From assembly GCF_041821025.1 (NCBI RefSeq), contig NZ_JBGUAY010000010.1, forward strand, positions 1 to 64,000: DNA of 64,000 bases. The letters run 5' to 3'. This DNA is from Egicoccus sp. AB-alg6-2. GTDB lineage: Bacteria > Actinomycetota > Nitriliruptoria > Nitriliruptorales > Nitriliruptoraceae. A model generated the notes under the pieces. It did not search any database. It had not been told where the DNA came from and was given only the letters and a program-made list of their open reading frames with translations. Position 1 is the first letter of the stretch, and each line of letters begins with the position of its first letter. Below, piece after piece: positions 15,794 through 24,353 of the stretch. A program made the position numbers and the translations under genes.

Positions 15794-16962
15794 GCCGGTC
15801 CCCGGTCACGGCGGACGGGCCGCGGCCCCTGGGCGCCGGGGTCGCGGTACAGCCGTGCTGCGGACGGCAGGCCACCGAGCCGCTTGTGGGTGCGGTGCCA
15901 ACGCGGTTCGCCGGCGAACACGTCACCACCCGAGGTGGCCTGGGCGGGAACGGGCTCGCCGGGCCGGCCGGTGATCAGCAGCACGACGGACCCGAGGATG
16001 ACTGCCCCCGCGACCAGCGTGCGACCGCTCACGAGTTCGCCCGCGAACGCCCAGCCGAGGAGCACCGCGACCACCGGGTTGACGTAGGCGTAGGTGCCCA
16101 CCAGCGTCGTCGACGCATTGCGCAGCAGCCAGCTGTAGGCGGTGAACGCCACCAGGGAGCCCGCCGTGGTGAGATAGACCAGCGCCAGCACACCGCTGGT
16201 GTCGATCTGCGACCACACGATGCCGGCGACCTCACCGGAACCGACCGCGATCACGGTGAACAGCAGCGCGGCGCCGAGCATCTCCATCGAGGCGGCCACC
16301 AGGGGGCGTGCTGGCGCGTCCGCCAGGCGGCTGCGCATCGAACCGGCCGCCCACGCCAGCGTCGCGATCAGCACCAGCAGCATGGCGCCGAGCTGCCCGC
16401 CGCCGCGGGGATCGACGAGTGCGGCGACGCCGAGGAAGCCGACGAGCAGTCCGATCCACGCGCGCCGCGAGAGCTTCTCGCCGAGCATGCCGCGTCCAAG
16501 CAGGGCCATCCACAGCGGCACCGTGGCACACAGCAGGGCGGCGGTGCCCGAGGAGATACGCGTCTGTGCCAGCGACACCAGGCCCGTGCCACCGACCAGC
16601 AGCAGCGCACCGGACTGGATCGCGTGTCCCCACTGACGCAGGGTTACCCGGTCGCCACCACGATCGCCGCGACGCACGGCCCAGGCGAACAGCAGCGCCC
16701 CGGCGATCGCGAAACGGATCGCCATCATCGTGAACGGTGGAATGGTCTCGATCGCGACCTTGATCGCGAGGAAGGTCGAGCCCCAGATCACGTACACGCA
16801 CAGCAGCGCCAGGGCGACCATCACGCTTCGGGGCGCCGGAGCACGCCGCTCGGGCGGCGGCGGGGGTGTCGGTCGCGGGGTCGCCTCGACCGGGACGACG
16901 CTCGGCAGGGCCCCGGCCCGCCGCAGGCGCGCGGCGACGGCGCGGTTGACCGTGCGCGTCAT
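15790..16962 (-). CDS. DMT-superfamily (EamA) exporter
   Basis: This 390-residue protein has ten hydrophobic segments and two EamA repeats: the first begins VMVALALLCVYVIWGSTFLAIK (residue about 48), the second LVLIATLAWAAGSM. The motif LRNASTTLVGTYAYVNPVVAVLLGW in helix 8-9 is standard for drug/metabolite exporters. An N-terminal Pro/Arg-rich tail of 45 residues and a basic C-terminal tail after helix 10 are unusual in length. Both ends are coupled: its start overlaps the PPOX gene stop and its stop overlaps the MOSC start. The substrate is unknown. Confidence 0.85.
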   Translation of the reverse strand: MTRTVNRAVAARLRRAGALPSVVPVEATPRPTPPPPPERRAPAPRSVMVALALLCVYVIWGSTFLAIKVAIETIPPFTMMAIRFAIAGALLFAWAVRRGDRGGDRVTLRQWGHAIQSGALLLVGGTGLVSLAQTRISSGTAALLCATVPLWMALLGRGMLGEKLSRRAWIGLLVGFLGVAALVDPRGGGQLGAMLLVLIATLAWAAGSMRSRLADAPARPLVAASMEMLGAALLFTVIAVGSGEVAGIVWSQIDTSGVLALVYLTTAGSLVAFTAYSWLLRNASTTLVGTYAYVNPVVAVLLGWAFAGELVSGRTLVAGAVILGSVVLLITGRPGEPVPAQATSGGDVFAGEPRWHRTHKRLGGLPSAARLYRDPGAQGPRPVRRDRGPA

Positions 16963-17669
16963 GGCCGCCCCACGGCGGCGATGGACGCCGGGGCACCCGT
17001 CACGGCGGACGTCGGCGAGGCCGACACGCGCGACACCGAGACCGGCGGCGTGAGACCCTCGGCGAGGCCGGGTGCCTCGACCGGCTGGCCGTACTGCGTG
17101 GACACCGGCACGACGCCGGCCCAGACGGGCAGGTCGAGGTCGGCCTCGTCGTCGCCGACACCGCCCGCCCGCACCTTTGCGACGGCATGGTCGAGCGGGA
17201 GCCGCAACACGGTGGTCGCGCGAAGCTCCTGGGGCGTGGGCCAACGCACCTCGGCCCAGCGTCCGGGGGTGACGTGCTCGGTCAGCGTCCGCAGCGCGGC
17301 CACCTTGTCGTCGGGATGCTCGATCGCCTGTGCGTCGCCGTGCACCACGACCGAGCGGTAGTTCGCGGAGTGGTGGAACGCCGAGCGGGCGAGGACCAGC
17401 CCGTCGAGGAGCATCACGGTCGCGCACACGGGCAGCCCGCGGGCTCCCGCGCGCATCGCCCGCGAGGCCGCGGACCCGTGCAGGATCAACGCGTCGCCGT
17501 CGCGCCCGTAGAGCGTCGGGACGACGACGGGGCGGTCACCGTGGAGGTAGCCGAGGTGGCACACCACGCCGGCGTCGAGGATGGCGTGGACGACCTCTCG
17601 TGACGTCGTTCCGCGTTCGGGCAGACGCCGCACACGCACGAGGTCGTCGTCGGGAGCAGGGGCGGACAA
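16959..17669 (-). CDS. Pyridoxamine 5'-phosphate oxidase-fold protein
   Basis: This 236-residue protein has the split-barrel flavin-binding fold of the putative_PNPOx family: VVHAILDAGVVCHLGYLHGDRPVVVPTLY, DALILHGSAASRAM, LPVCATVMLLDGLVLARSAFHHSANYRSVVVHG. Related actinobacterial proteins bind FMN, F420 or heme, so the cofactor is uncertain. The start is a TTG at 17669 (LSAPAPDDD); no ATG is available, and in-frame GTG codons ten residues further in are alternatives. It is the first gene of the operon divergent from the MocR regulator and probably its direct target. Confidence 0.75.
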   Translation of the reverse strand: MSAPAPDDDLVRVRRLPERGTTSREVVHAILDAGVVCHLGYLHGDRPVVVPTLYGRDGDALILHGSAASRAMRAGARGLPVCATVMLLDGLVLARSAFHHSANYRSVVVHGDAQAIEHPDDKVAALRTLTEHVTPGRWAEVRWPTPQELRATTVLRLPLDHAVAKVRAGGVGDDEADLDLPVWAGVVPVSTQYGQPVEAPGLAEGLTPPVSVSRVSASPTSAVTGAPASIAAVGRP

Positions 17670-17725
17670 CGGGGTGCCTCGATTCGGCGGACGCGGGTGG
17701 TGGCCCCCGCGACCGCACGGAAGAT

Positions 17726-17739
17726 CTGTTACATTACAG
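17726..17739. promoter_or_regulatory. Inverted repeat at the MocR gene start
   Basis: CTGTTACATTACAG is a 14-base imperfect palindrome (CTGT-A----T-ACAG arms) that ends two bases before the MocR ATG. It is AT-richer than its surroundings. It can carry a -10 box for the divergent PPOX operon on the minus strand (TGTAAT). I infer an operator or overlapping promoters. The MocR message may be nearly leaderless. Confidence 0.45.
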
Positions 17740-17741
17740 TC

Positions 17742-19070
17742 ATGAACACTGAGCCGGTACAGTATGCCATCGCGGGGAACAGCGCGGCAAGCATCGTCCG
17801 CTCGGTCGAGCGCGGCGTGTCGGTCGGGGCGTTGACCCCCGGGGAAGCCGTGCCGTCGGTCCGCGCGCTCGCCCGCGATCTGGGGATCTCCCCGACCACG
17901 GTCGCCACCGCGTACCGCGACCTGCGGCAGCGGGGGATCCTGGTCTCGCACGATCGTTCCAGGACCGTGGTCGGCCATCGTCCGGCGCTCGCAAGCAGAC
18001 TCGCGCCCGAACTTCCCCTCGGCGTCCGTGACCTCGCGTCGGGCAACCCCGATCCCCAACTGCTCCCCGACCTCGGCCCGGCGTTGCAGGCGGTCGGCCC
18101 CGTCCACCGCCTCTACGGCGAGGAGCCGGGGGTCGAACAGCTCCTGTCGCTGGCGCGCGCAGCCTTCGCCGCGGACGGCGTGGCCGACGACCAGCTGGCG
18201 GTCGTGGGTGGCGGCCTCGACGGCATCGAGCGGGTCCTCGAGGTCCATCTGCGCATCGGCGACCGGATCGGGCTGGAGGATCCCGGGTACGCCGGCTCGC
18301 TGGACCTGGCACGGGCGCTCGGACTCGAACCGGTCGGCATCGAGGTCGACGACGAGGGTCCGCTGCCGGATGCCCTCGCCGAGGCGCTCGACCGCGGCAT
18401 CGCGGCGCTGCTGCTCGTTCCGCGGGCACAGAACCCGTACGGCGCCGCACTCAGCGCCAGCCGGGCGGCCGAGCTGCGACCGCTGCTCGACGACCACCCG
18501 GACGTGCTGCTCATCGAGGACGACCATGCCGGCCCCGTCGCCGGCGCGGCCCTGATCACGCTGAGCGCCGGGCGCGAGCGGTGGGCGGTGGTGCGCTCCG
18601 CCGCCAAATCGCTCGGGCCCGACCTGCGGGTGGCCGTGCTGGCCGGCGACGAGGAGACGGTCGGACGGGTGCTCGGGCGCCAGCGGCTGGGCACCGGATG
18701 GGTGAGCCACCTGCTGCAGCACCTCACCGCCGAGGTGTGGCAGCGCGCGGACGCCGAGGGCACCCTCGCGTCAGCCACGGCCATCTACGCGCAGCGGCGT
18801 CAGGCCCTGCGCGACGCGCTCGCTCCGCACGACCTCGTCTGTCACGGCGCCAGCGGCCTCAACGTCTGGATCCCGGTGTCGGAGGAGGTCCCGGTCGTGC
18901 AGGGGCTGCTGGCGCGTGGTTGGGCCGTGCAGGCCGGCGAGCCGTACCGGCTCGCGGCCGACCCGGCGATCCGGGTCACGGTCGCATCACTGCACCCCGA
19001 CGAGGCGGACCGGCTCGCCGGCGACCTCGCCGACGTCCTCGCCAACCGGCTCGGGACGCGTCGCGGGTGA
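17742..19070 (+). CDS. MocR-type regulator (GntR HTH fused to aminotransferase-like domain)
   Basis: This 442-residue protein has an N-terminal GntR winged helix (residues 15-72: VSVGALTPGEAVPSVRALARDLGISPTTVATAYRDLRQRG) and a C-terminal fold type I aminotransferase-like domain with the PLP-binding lysine Lys289 in SAAKSLGPDLR, NPYG at 231-234 and DDHAG at 260-264. MocR proteins sense PLP or a PLP adduct and control a neighbouring gene. Here the divergent operon begins with a PPOX-fold protein, so link to B6 or a related amine is plausible but unproven. I prefer the ATG at 17742 to the upstream GTG. Confidence 0.9.
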   Translation: MNTEPVQYAIAGNSAASIVRSVERGVSVGALTPGEAVPSVRALARDLGISPTTVATAYRDLRQRGILVSHDRSRTVVGHRPALASRLAPELPLGVRDLASGNPDPQLLPDLGPALQAVGPVHRLYGEEPGVEQLLSLARAAFAADGVADDQLAVVGGGLDGIERVLEVHLRIGDRIGLEDPGYAGSLDLARALGLEPVGIEVDDEGPLPDALAEALDRGIAALLLVPRAQNPYGAALSASRAAELRPLLDDHPDVLLIEDDHAGPVAGAALITLSAGRERWAVVRSAAKSLGPDLRVAVLAGDEETVGRVLGRQRLGTGWVSHLLQHLTAEVWQRADAEGTLASATAIYAQRRQALRDALAPHDLVCHGASGLNVWIPVSEEVPVVQGLLARGWAVQAGEPYRLAADPAIRVTVASLHPDEADRLAGDLADVLANRLGTRRG

Positions 19071-19098
19071 GCGGACGCGCCCGACTACCCTGGGTGCC

Positions 19099-19758
19099 GT
19101 GAGCCATCCCGCCCCGAACCCGTCTGCCGACGTGCCGCGTGCACGGGTCGTGCTGCTGTCGGGCCCGTCCGGCTCGGGCAAGTCGTCGCTGGCGGCGCGG
19201 GTCGGCCTGCCGACGGTCTGCCTCGACGACTTCTACCGCGACGGCGACGACCCCGCGTTGCCGGTGGGCGAACTCGGCATCGTCGACTGGGACGACCCGG
19301 CGTCGTGGGACGCCGAGCGCGCCGTGGCGACGTTGAGGGAGCTGGCCGCCACGGGACGGGCGGAGCTGCCGGTCTACGACATCCCCAGCAACCGTGCCGT
19401 CCGCAGCCACACCGTCGAACTGGGTGACGCGCACCTGGTCGTCGCCGAGGGCATCTTCGCCGCCGAACTGGTGGAGCGGTGCCGCGAAGCCGGCATCCTC
19501 GCCGACGCCCTGTGCCTGACCCACCGTCCCGTCGTGACGTTCTGGCGCCGGCTGGTGCGTGACCTGCGGGAGGGCCGCAAGCCACCCTCGACCCTGCTGC
19601 GCCGCGGCCTGTACCTACTTCGGCAGGAGCCGCGCATCGTCGCCCGCCAGATCGCCCGCGGCGCCGTGCCGGTCACGGCCCACGACGCGACCCTGCGCCT
19701 GCAGCGGCTGCTGACCGCGCCTGTCGGGCACCCCCGACTCGACGAGGACGCGGCATGA
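19099..19758 (+). CDS. Uridine kinase-like P-loop protein
   Basis: This 219-residue NTPase has Walker A LSGPSGSGKSSLA (residues about 20-30), then PTVCLDDFYRDGD, the substrate-binding DDFY motif of uridine/phosphoribulokinase-type kinases, and HLVVAEGIFAAE, the Walker B-like strand. A lid-type arginine cluster follows (RRLVRDLREGRKPP). It starts at GTG 19099 and its stop overlaps the next ATG. Family membership is clear, but the phosphorylated substrate may differ from uridine. Confidence 0.85.
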   Translation: MSHPAPNPSADVPRARVVLLSGPSGSGKSSLAARVGLPTVCLDDFYRDGDDPALPVGELGIVDWDDPASWDAERAVATLRELAATGRAELPVYDIPSNRAVRSHTVELGDAHLVVAEGIFAAELVERCREAGILADALCLTHRPVVTFWRRLVRDLREGRKPPSTLLRRGLYLLRQEPRIVARQIARGAVPVTAHDATLRLQRLLTAPVGHPRLDEDAA

Positions 19759-20534
19759 GCGGGGTGCACGAGACCGCGACCGGGTTCGACGGCGTGGCCG
19801 CCGAGTACGAGTCCGCCCGCCCCGGCTACGAGGCCTCGATCGTGGGCAGGATGGTGGACCTGCTCGGCCTCCGAGCCGGCCGCCGCGTCGCCGACGTCGG
19901 CGCCGGAACCGGCAAGCTGACCCGGTCGCTGCTGACGACGGGCGCCGAGGTGGTCGCCGTCGAGCCCATGGCGGGGATGCGCGAACAACTGCGGCGCAGC
20001 ATCCCGGCACCCGAACTCGACATCGTGGCCGGCACCGCCGAGGACCTGCCGTTCCCGGACGGCAGCCTCCACGCGGTCACGGCGGCGCAGGCGTTCCACT
20101 GGTTCGCCGGTCCCGAAGCGCTGGCCGAGTTCCATCGCGTGTTGCGACCCGACGGCCACCTGGGGGTCATCTTCAACCGCCGTGACCTGTCCACGCCGGT
20201 CCAGGGGGCGCTGGACGAACTGCTCCTGCCCCACCGTGGGGACACGCCGTCGTGGGCACGTCACGAATGGGTCGAGTGGCTCACCGAGAGTCCGCACTTC
20301 GCGGCGCCGGTCACCGACTCGGCACCGTGGGTGCAGCACCTCGACGCCGAAGGGCTCGTGGCGAGGATCGCTTCGGTGTCGTTCGTGGCCCGTCTCGACG
20401 ATCGGACCCGTGCACGCGTCCTGGCTGCCGTGCGCGACCTCTACGACGGCAGCCGCAAGGATCCCGACGGCCGGGTGCCACTGCACTACACGACCGAGCT
20501 GTGGGTCCTGGCCCGGCGCGACGCCGACTCGTGA
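19755..20534 (+). CDS. SAM-dependent methyltransferase, class I
   Basis: This 259-residue protein has the Rossmann motifs of methyltransferase family 11: VADVGAGTGKLTRSLL (motif I), VVAVEPMAGMRE (motif II), DIVAGTAEDLPFPDG (motif III region), and AVTAAQAFHWF, a motif typical of the subgroup that includes yeast Crg1-like enzymes. No substrate is evident. It is coupled to the kinase (ATGA, 19755-19758) and to the Nudix gene (GTGA, 20531-20534). Confidence 0.88.
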   Translation: MSGVHETATGFDGVAAEYESARPGYEASIVGRMVDLLGLRAGRRVADVGAGTGKLTRSLLTTGAEVVAVEPMAGMREQLRRSIPAPELDIVAGTAEDLPFPDGSLHAVTAAQAFHWFAGPEALAEFHRVLRPDGHLGVIFNRRDLSTPVQGALDELLLPHRGDTPSWARHEWVEWLTESPHFAAPVTDSAPWVQHLDAEGLVARIASVSFVARLDDRTRARVLAAVRDLYDGSRKDPDGRVPLHYTTELWVLARRDADS

Positions 20535-21148
20535 GCTTCGGTGCGGTTCCGGTCCCGGCGGACGACCTCCCCGACCTCGACCGCATCCGCGACGCGCTCG
20601 CCCGATACGTCCCGCGGGCCGCCGCCGAGCACGAAATCGTCGACACCTGGCAGGCGGCGACGGCACTGGTCGTGGCGCCGGGCGAGCACGGCCCGGAGCT
20701 GGTGCTGATCGAGCGGGTGCGACGTGGCGGGGACCCGTGGTCGGGCGACATGGCGTTGCCGGGCGGCAAGCGCGAGCCCGACGATCCCGATCTCGCGGCG
20801 ACGGCGGTGCGCGAGACCCGCGAGGAGGTCGGGATCGCCCTGGGTCACCCGGTCGGCCGCCTCGACGACCACGAGGGACGCCGTCACGCGGGTCGCGTCG
20901 CCACCTACGCGTTCGTCCTCGACGAGCGACCGGCGATGACGCCCCATCCCGACGAGGTCGCCGACGCGCTGTGGGTGCCGCTCGCGGCCCTGCTGGATCC
21001 GGCGGCGGCGGTGCCCCACCACCTCCCCGGCTACGACGAGGTCTTCCCGGCCATCGATCTGGGTGGGCGGGTGGTGTGGGGCCTCACCCACCGCACCCTC
21101 GCGACCTTCCTCGCCGCGCTCGGCCTGCGTCTGCCGCCGTTGCCATGA
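20531..21148 (+). CDS. Nudix hydrolase, CoA-pyrophosphatase type
   Basis: This 205-residue protein carries the Nudix box GGKREPDDPDLAATAVRETREEVGI (metal-binding Glu in REEVG). Upstream, LVLIERVRRGGDPWSGDMALPGG resembles the UPF0035 motif of CoA diphosphatases. It starts with GTG overlapping the methyltransferase stop and overlaps the next gene by four bases. A housecleaning pyrophosphatase is the likely role. Confidence 0.85.
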   Translation: MSFGAVPVPADDLPDLDRIRDALARYVPRAAAEHEIVDTWQAATALVVAPGEHGPELVLIERVRRGGDPWSGDMALPGGKREPDDPDLAATAVRETREEVGIALGHPVGRLDDHEGRRHAGRVATYAFVLDERPAMTPHPDEVADALWVPLAALLDPAAAVPHHLPGYDEVFPAIDLGGRVVWGLTHRTLATFLAALGLRLPPLP

Positions 21149-21981
21149 GCGGGGCGCTCCGCGTCGTGACCGTCGCGGCCACCAGCGTCGCGGCGCTCTG
21201 GCTCGTGCTCGCGGCGGCGGCCTTCGTCTTCCAGCGCCAGCTGATCTATCTCCCCGATCGGAACGCCCCACCCGCCCCGCCTGGCGTCGAGGAGGTGACC
21301 CTGACCACGCAGGACGGACTGGCGCTGACCGCATGGTTCGTCGCCTCGCCGGAGCCTGCCGTGTCGACCGTGCTGGTGACCCCCGGCAACGCCGGCAGCC
21401 GGTCGTTGCGCCTCCCCCTCGCGCACGGCCTCGCCGAACGGGGCCACGCCGTGCTGCTGCTCGACTACCGCGGATACGGCGGCAACCCGGGCCGCCCGGA
21501 CGCGCAGGGCCTGCTGGCGGACGCCGCGGCCGCCCGTCGACATCTCCAGGGCCGCCCGGACGTTGCGCCGGACCGCATCGTGCACCTCGGCGAGTCCATC
21601 GGCACCGGCGTCGCCGCCGCCCTCACGGCGCAGGAGCCGCCCGCCGCCCTGGTGCTGCGGTCACCGTTCCCCTCGCTGGCCGAGGTCGCCGCGCGGCACT
21701 ATCCCTTCCTGCCGGTACGGAGCCTGCTCCGCGAGCGCTTCCCGGTCACGGACGACCTGGCGGCGTGGGAGGGCCCGACGCTCGTCGTCGCGGGAACCGG
21801 TGACCGGATCGTCCCGCCAGGCCTCTCCGGTGCGGTCGCTGACGCGACCGGGGCCGAAGTGCTGTGGCTGGAGGGCGTCGACCACAACGACCGCGAGTTG
21901 CTGGACGGCGCGACCTACCTCGACGGGGTGGACGCCTTCATCCGCACCGCACTCGACGGCGCCCCGACGACCGCACCGTGA
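21145..21981 (+). CDS. Membrane-anchored alpha/beta hydrolase
   Basis: This 278-residue protein has one N-terminal membrane helix (residues 7-28, VVTVAATSVAALWLVLAAAAF) followed by FQRQLIYLPDR and an alpha/beta hydrolase domain. The nucleophile is the serine in HLGESIGTG (near residue 152), the acid is in GTGDRIVPP and the histidine in EGVDHND. It resembles the BEM46/YfhR family of membrane-attached hydrolases. The substrate is unknown. Last gene of the four-gene coupled run. Confidence 0.85.
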   Translation: MSGALRVVTVAATSVAALWLVLAAAAFVFQRQLIYLPDRNAPPAPPGVEEVTLTTQDGLALTAWFVASPEPAVSTVLVTPGNAGSRSLRLPLAHGLAERGHAVLLLDYRGYGGNPGRPDAQGLLADAAAARRHLQGRPDVAPDRIVHLGESIGTGVAAALTAQEPPAALVLRSPFPSLAEVAARHYPFLPVRSLLRERFPVTDDLAAWEGPTLVVAGTGDRIVPPGLSGAVADATGAEVLWLEGVDHNDRELLDGATYLDGVDAFIRTALDGAPTTAP

Positions 21982-22047
21982 TCCCGCTCCTCGTGCAGCA
22001 CGGCCGTTGACCGACAGCCGCGCCGCTACCCGCAGCGACGCGGCCCG

Positions 22048-22278
22048 TCAGTCCCACTTCTCCCACGTTCCCCAGTCCTCGTCGTCCTCACGGCGCCGAC
22101 GGTCCTGCTCGTCGAGGTCGAAGGGGCCCTCGTTGAGCCGGTCGGCGTGCGCCTGGGCGGCCGCACGGTCCGGGAAGCTGGCCACGGCCTTGCCGCCCCG
22201 CGTGTCCACGACCTCGTAGGTCTGCGCCCGCGGGTCGAAACGCTTGGGGTTGATCTGCTGGACCTCGAAGCGGGCCAC
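22048..22278 (-). CDS. Conserved small acidic protein of unknown function
   Basis: This 76-residue protein reads MARFEVQQINPKRFDPRAQ, then a compact YEVVDTRGGKAVASFPDRAAAQAHADRLN segment and an acidic/aromatic tail (DEDWGTWEKWD). The middle resembles short single-domain proteins that repeat the DxxxGxxVASFxxxxxAxxxAxxLN pattern in actinobacteria. I cannot assign a function. It is downstream of uppS on the same strand, 24 bases apart. Confidence 0.65.
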   Translation of the reverse strand: MARFEVQQINPKRFDPRAQTYEVVDTRGGKAVASFPDRAAAQAHADRLNEGPFDLDEQDRRRREDDEDWGTWEKWD

Positions 22279-22302
22279 GTCGTCCTCCTCGTCGCCCGAC
22301 CC

Positions 22303-23073
22303 TCACCCGGGGCCGGCGTCTGGCGCGGTCGGTGCGGTCGGACGGTCGATCGCCCCGCCGAAGCGTCGGTCCCGTCGTTGGTAGTCACGGACGGCCCGGC
22401 GCAACGCATACCGGTCGAAGTCGGGCCACAGCAGGTCGGTGAACACCAACTCGGCGTACGCGGCCTGCCACAGCAGGTAGTTGGACAGCCGCTGCTCCCC
22501 GGATGTGCGGATGAGCAGGTCGACGTCGGGCATCTCGGCGTCGTAGAGCCGCTCGGCGATCGCGCGCTCGTCGACCTTGCGGACCCGGCCGGCGCCGGCG
22601 TCGTCGACCAACCGCTGCGCCGCGTCGATCAACTCGGTCCGTCCGCCGTAGTTGAAGGCGATGCGCAGGGTCATACGACGATTGGCCGCCGTGAGCGACT
22701 CGGTGTCCTCGATGAGACGCACCAGCCGCTTCGGAACGGGACGGTTGCGTCTGCCGATGAAGCGAACCCGGACCCGACGGTCGTGCAGCTCGTCCGCCCG
22801 ACGGACCAGCAGCGACTCGTTGAATCCCATCAGGAACCGCACCTCGTCGGGCGGCCGCTTCCAGTTCTCGGTCGAGAACGCGTAGACGGTCAGGTCGCGC
22901 ACGCCCAGTTCGAGTGCGCCCTCGACGGTGTCGAACAGGGCCCGCTCCCCGGCCTCGTGCCCCTCGTTGCGCCGGCGTCCCTGCCGGTTCGCCCAACGTC
23001 CGTTGCCGTCCATGATGATGGCGACGTGACCGGGGATGCGGTCGGGCGCGAGGTCGAGCTCCTCGAGGTCCAC
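22303..23073 (-). CDS. uppS: Isoprenyl transferase (undecaprenyl diphosphate synthase type)
   Basis: This 256-residue cis-prenyltransferase condenses isopentenyl diphosphate units to make the polyprenyl carrier for cell wall synthesis. Family motifs: HVAIIMDGNGRWANRQ with catalytic Asp22, GHEAGERALFD, YAFSTENWKRP, LRIAFNYGGRTEL, and the C-terminal DVDLLIRTSGEQRLSNYLLWQAAYAEL. GTG start at 23073, with AGGAGA six bases before it. The order recO-uppS is common in actinobacteria. The last 15 residues are a Pro/Ala tail outside the family core. Confidence 0.95.
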   Translation of the reverse strand: MDLEELDLAPDRIPGHVAIIMDGNGRWANRQGRRRNEGHEAGERALFDTVEGALELGVRDLTVYAFSTENWKRPPDEVRFLMGFNESLLVRRADELHDRRVRVRFIGRRNRPVPKRLVRLIEDTESLTAANRRMTLRIAFNYGGRTELIDAAQRLVDDAGAGRVRKVDERAIAERLYDAEMPDVDLLIRTSGEQRLSNYLLWQAAYAELVFTDLLWPDFDRYALRRAVRDYQRRDRRFGGAIDRPTAPTAPDAGPG

Positions 23074-23108
23074 GCGTCTCCTGAGCTGTCGGGCGCGGAC
23101 CGGGCAGC

Positions 23109-23846
23109 CTACTGCCGGGGCACCAGCTCGTAGCTGCGCAGCCGCCGGTCGAGATGGTGTTCGACGAAGGCGCGGACATAGGAGGCCGCCGTGCGCTGGG
23201 CGTCGGGCCGGTCGCGTGCGAGCGCGGGCAGCGCGGCCCACTCCCCCGGCGCCCCCAGCAGTCGCACGGCCTCGATGACGTCCTGGTCGACCGCGCGGGT
23301 CCCCGTCGGCGCACACGCGGCGCACAGCGTGCCGCCGGCCTTCACGCTGAGGAAGGCGTGCCGACCCGGGGTGCGGCAGACCGCACACGCCTCGGTGAAC
23401 GCGTGGAATCCGACGATGGAGGCCAGCCGGAGCAGGAACGCGTCGACGAACACGGCCGGCTCGGGAGGCGCCGCGTCGAGCGCCTGTAGTCCGGCACGCA
23501 GCAGCAGGAACAGGGCATTGTCGCGCTCGCCCTCCTGCGCGACGAGGTCGGCGAGCTCGGTCATGGTCGAGGCGCAGGCCGAGAGGGCGAAGTCCTCGCG
23601 GACACGGGCATGGGGGGCGATGAGCTCGGCCTGGTTCACCACGTCGAGGTTGCGGCCTTCGTAGAGCTGCAGATCGACGTGGCTGAAGGCCTCGAGCCGG
23701 CCACCGAACCGCGACCCCGGCCGGCGCACGCCCTTGGCGACCGCACGGACCTTGCCGCGGCCCTGCGTGCACAGGTGCACGATGCGGTCGGTCTCGCCGA
23801 GCTTGTAGCTGCGCAGGACGATGCCCTGGTCGCGGTAGGTGGCCAC
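23109..23846 (-). CDS. recO: DNA repair protein RecO
   Basis: This 245-residue protein assists RecFOR loading of RecA at single-strand gaps. It begins VATYRDQGIVLRSYKLGE, the conserved RecO N-terminal OB-fold strand, and continues GRGKVRAVAKGVRRPGSRFGG. A four-cysteine zinc site is formed by CAVC and CAAC around residues 150-175. I chose the GTG at 23846, two bases after the GNAT gene stop. An ATG at 23897 would add 17 poorly conserved residues inside that gene. Confidence 0.93.
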   Translation of the reverse strand: MATYRDQGIVLRSYKLGETDRIVHLCTQGRGKVRAVAKGVRRPGSRFGGRLEAFSHVDLQLYEGRNLDVVNQAELIAPHARVREDFALSACASTMTELADLVAQEGERDNALFLLLRAGLQALDAAPPEPAVFVDAFLLRLASIVGFHAFTEACAVCRTPGRHAFLSVKAGGTLCAACAPTGTRAVDQDVIEAVRLLGAPGEWAALPALARDRPDAQRTAASYVRAFVEHHLDRRLRSYELVPRQ

Positions 23847-23847
23847 G

Positions 23848-24303
23848 TCAGCAACCGGGGTCGGCGGCGTCACACGGCCCGTCGGACGCCGCGCCATCGA
23901 GGTCGCGCGAGAACATCACGACGTCGGCGAACTCGCGGTAGCCGGCCCGCCGCCAGAACTGCCGTCCTGCGCCGTTGCCGTCGAAGACCAGCAGGCTGAC
24001 CCGCCGGCAACCACGGGCATGCAGCCGGTCCTCGACCTCCTTCACCAGCGCTTGGGCGACCCCACGACGGCGTGCCGAGGGATCCACCGCCAGCCGGCTG
24101 ATCGAACCGCGCCGGCCGTCCCAGGCGCCGATGACGACACCGAGGAGCCGGCCGTCGTCGTCGCGCGCGCCGACCACCAGCCCGGCGTCGTGGCGACGGA
24201 CCCGGTCCAGCTCGGCCGCGGGCACGGGGCCCAGGTGCTCGGTGCGGGCCCACAGCGCCAGGGCGTCGTCGACCTGGCCGTCGGTGAGGGTGTCGATCAG
24301 CAT
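23848..24303 (-). CDS. GNAT-family N-acetyltransferase
   Basis: This 151-residue protein has the GNAT acetyl-CoA site SRLAVDPSARRRGVAQALVKEVEDRL (Q/RxxGxG/A form) followed by VSLLVFDGNGAGRQFWRRAGYRE, in which NGAGRQFWRRAGY is the standard motif B tail. The substrate is unknown. It lies two bases upstream of recO and 50 bases downstream of the SCO1664-type gene on the same strand. Confidence 0.88.
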   Translation of the reverse strand: MLIDTLTDGQVDDALALWARTEHLGPVPAAELDRVRRHDAGLVVGARDDDGRLLGVVIGAWDGRRGSISRLAVDPSARRRGVAQALVKEVEDRLHARGCRRVSLLVFDGNGAGRQFWRRAGYREFADVVMFSRDLDGAASDGPCDAADPGC

Positions 24304-24353
24304 GCCGACCGTTGTACCCGACGACGGGGACCGGACGACGCTTCGGCCACGGG

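Noticed and set aside
23847-23897. ATG at 23897 as the recO start
   Set aside because: It lies inside the GNAT gene and the added 17 residues are not RecO-like, while the GTG at 23846 gives the conserved N-terminus.
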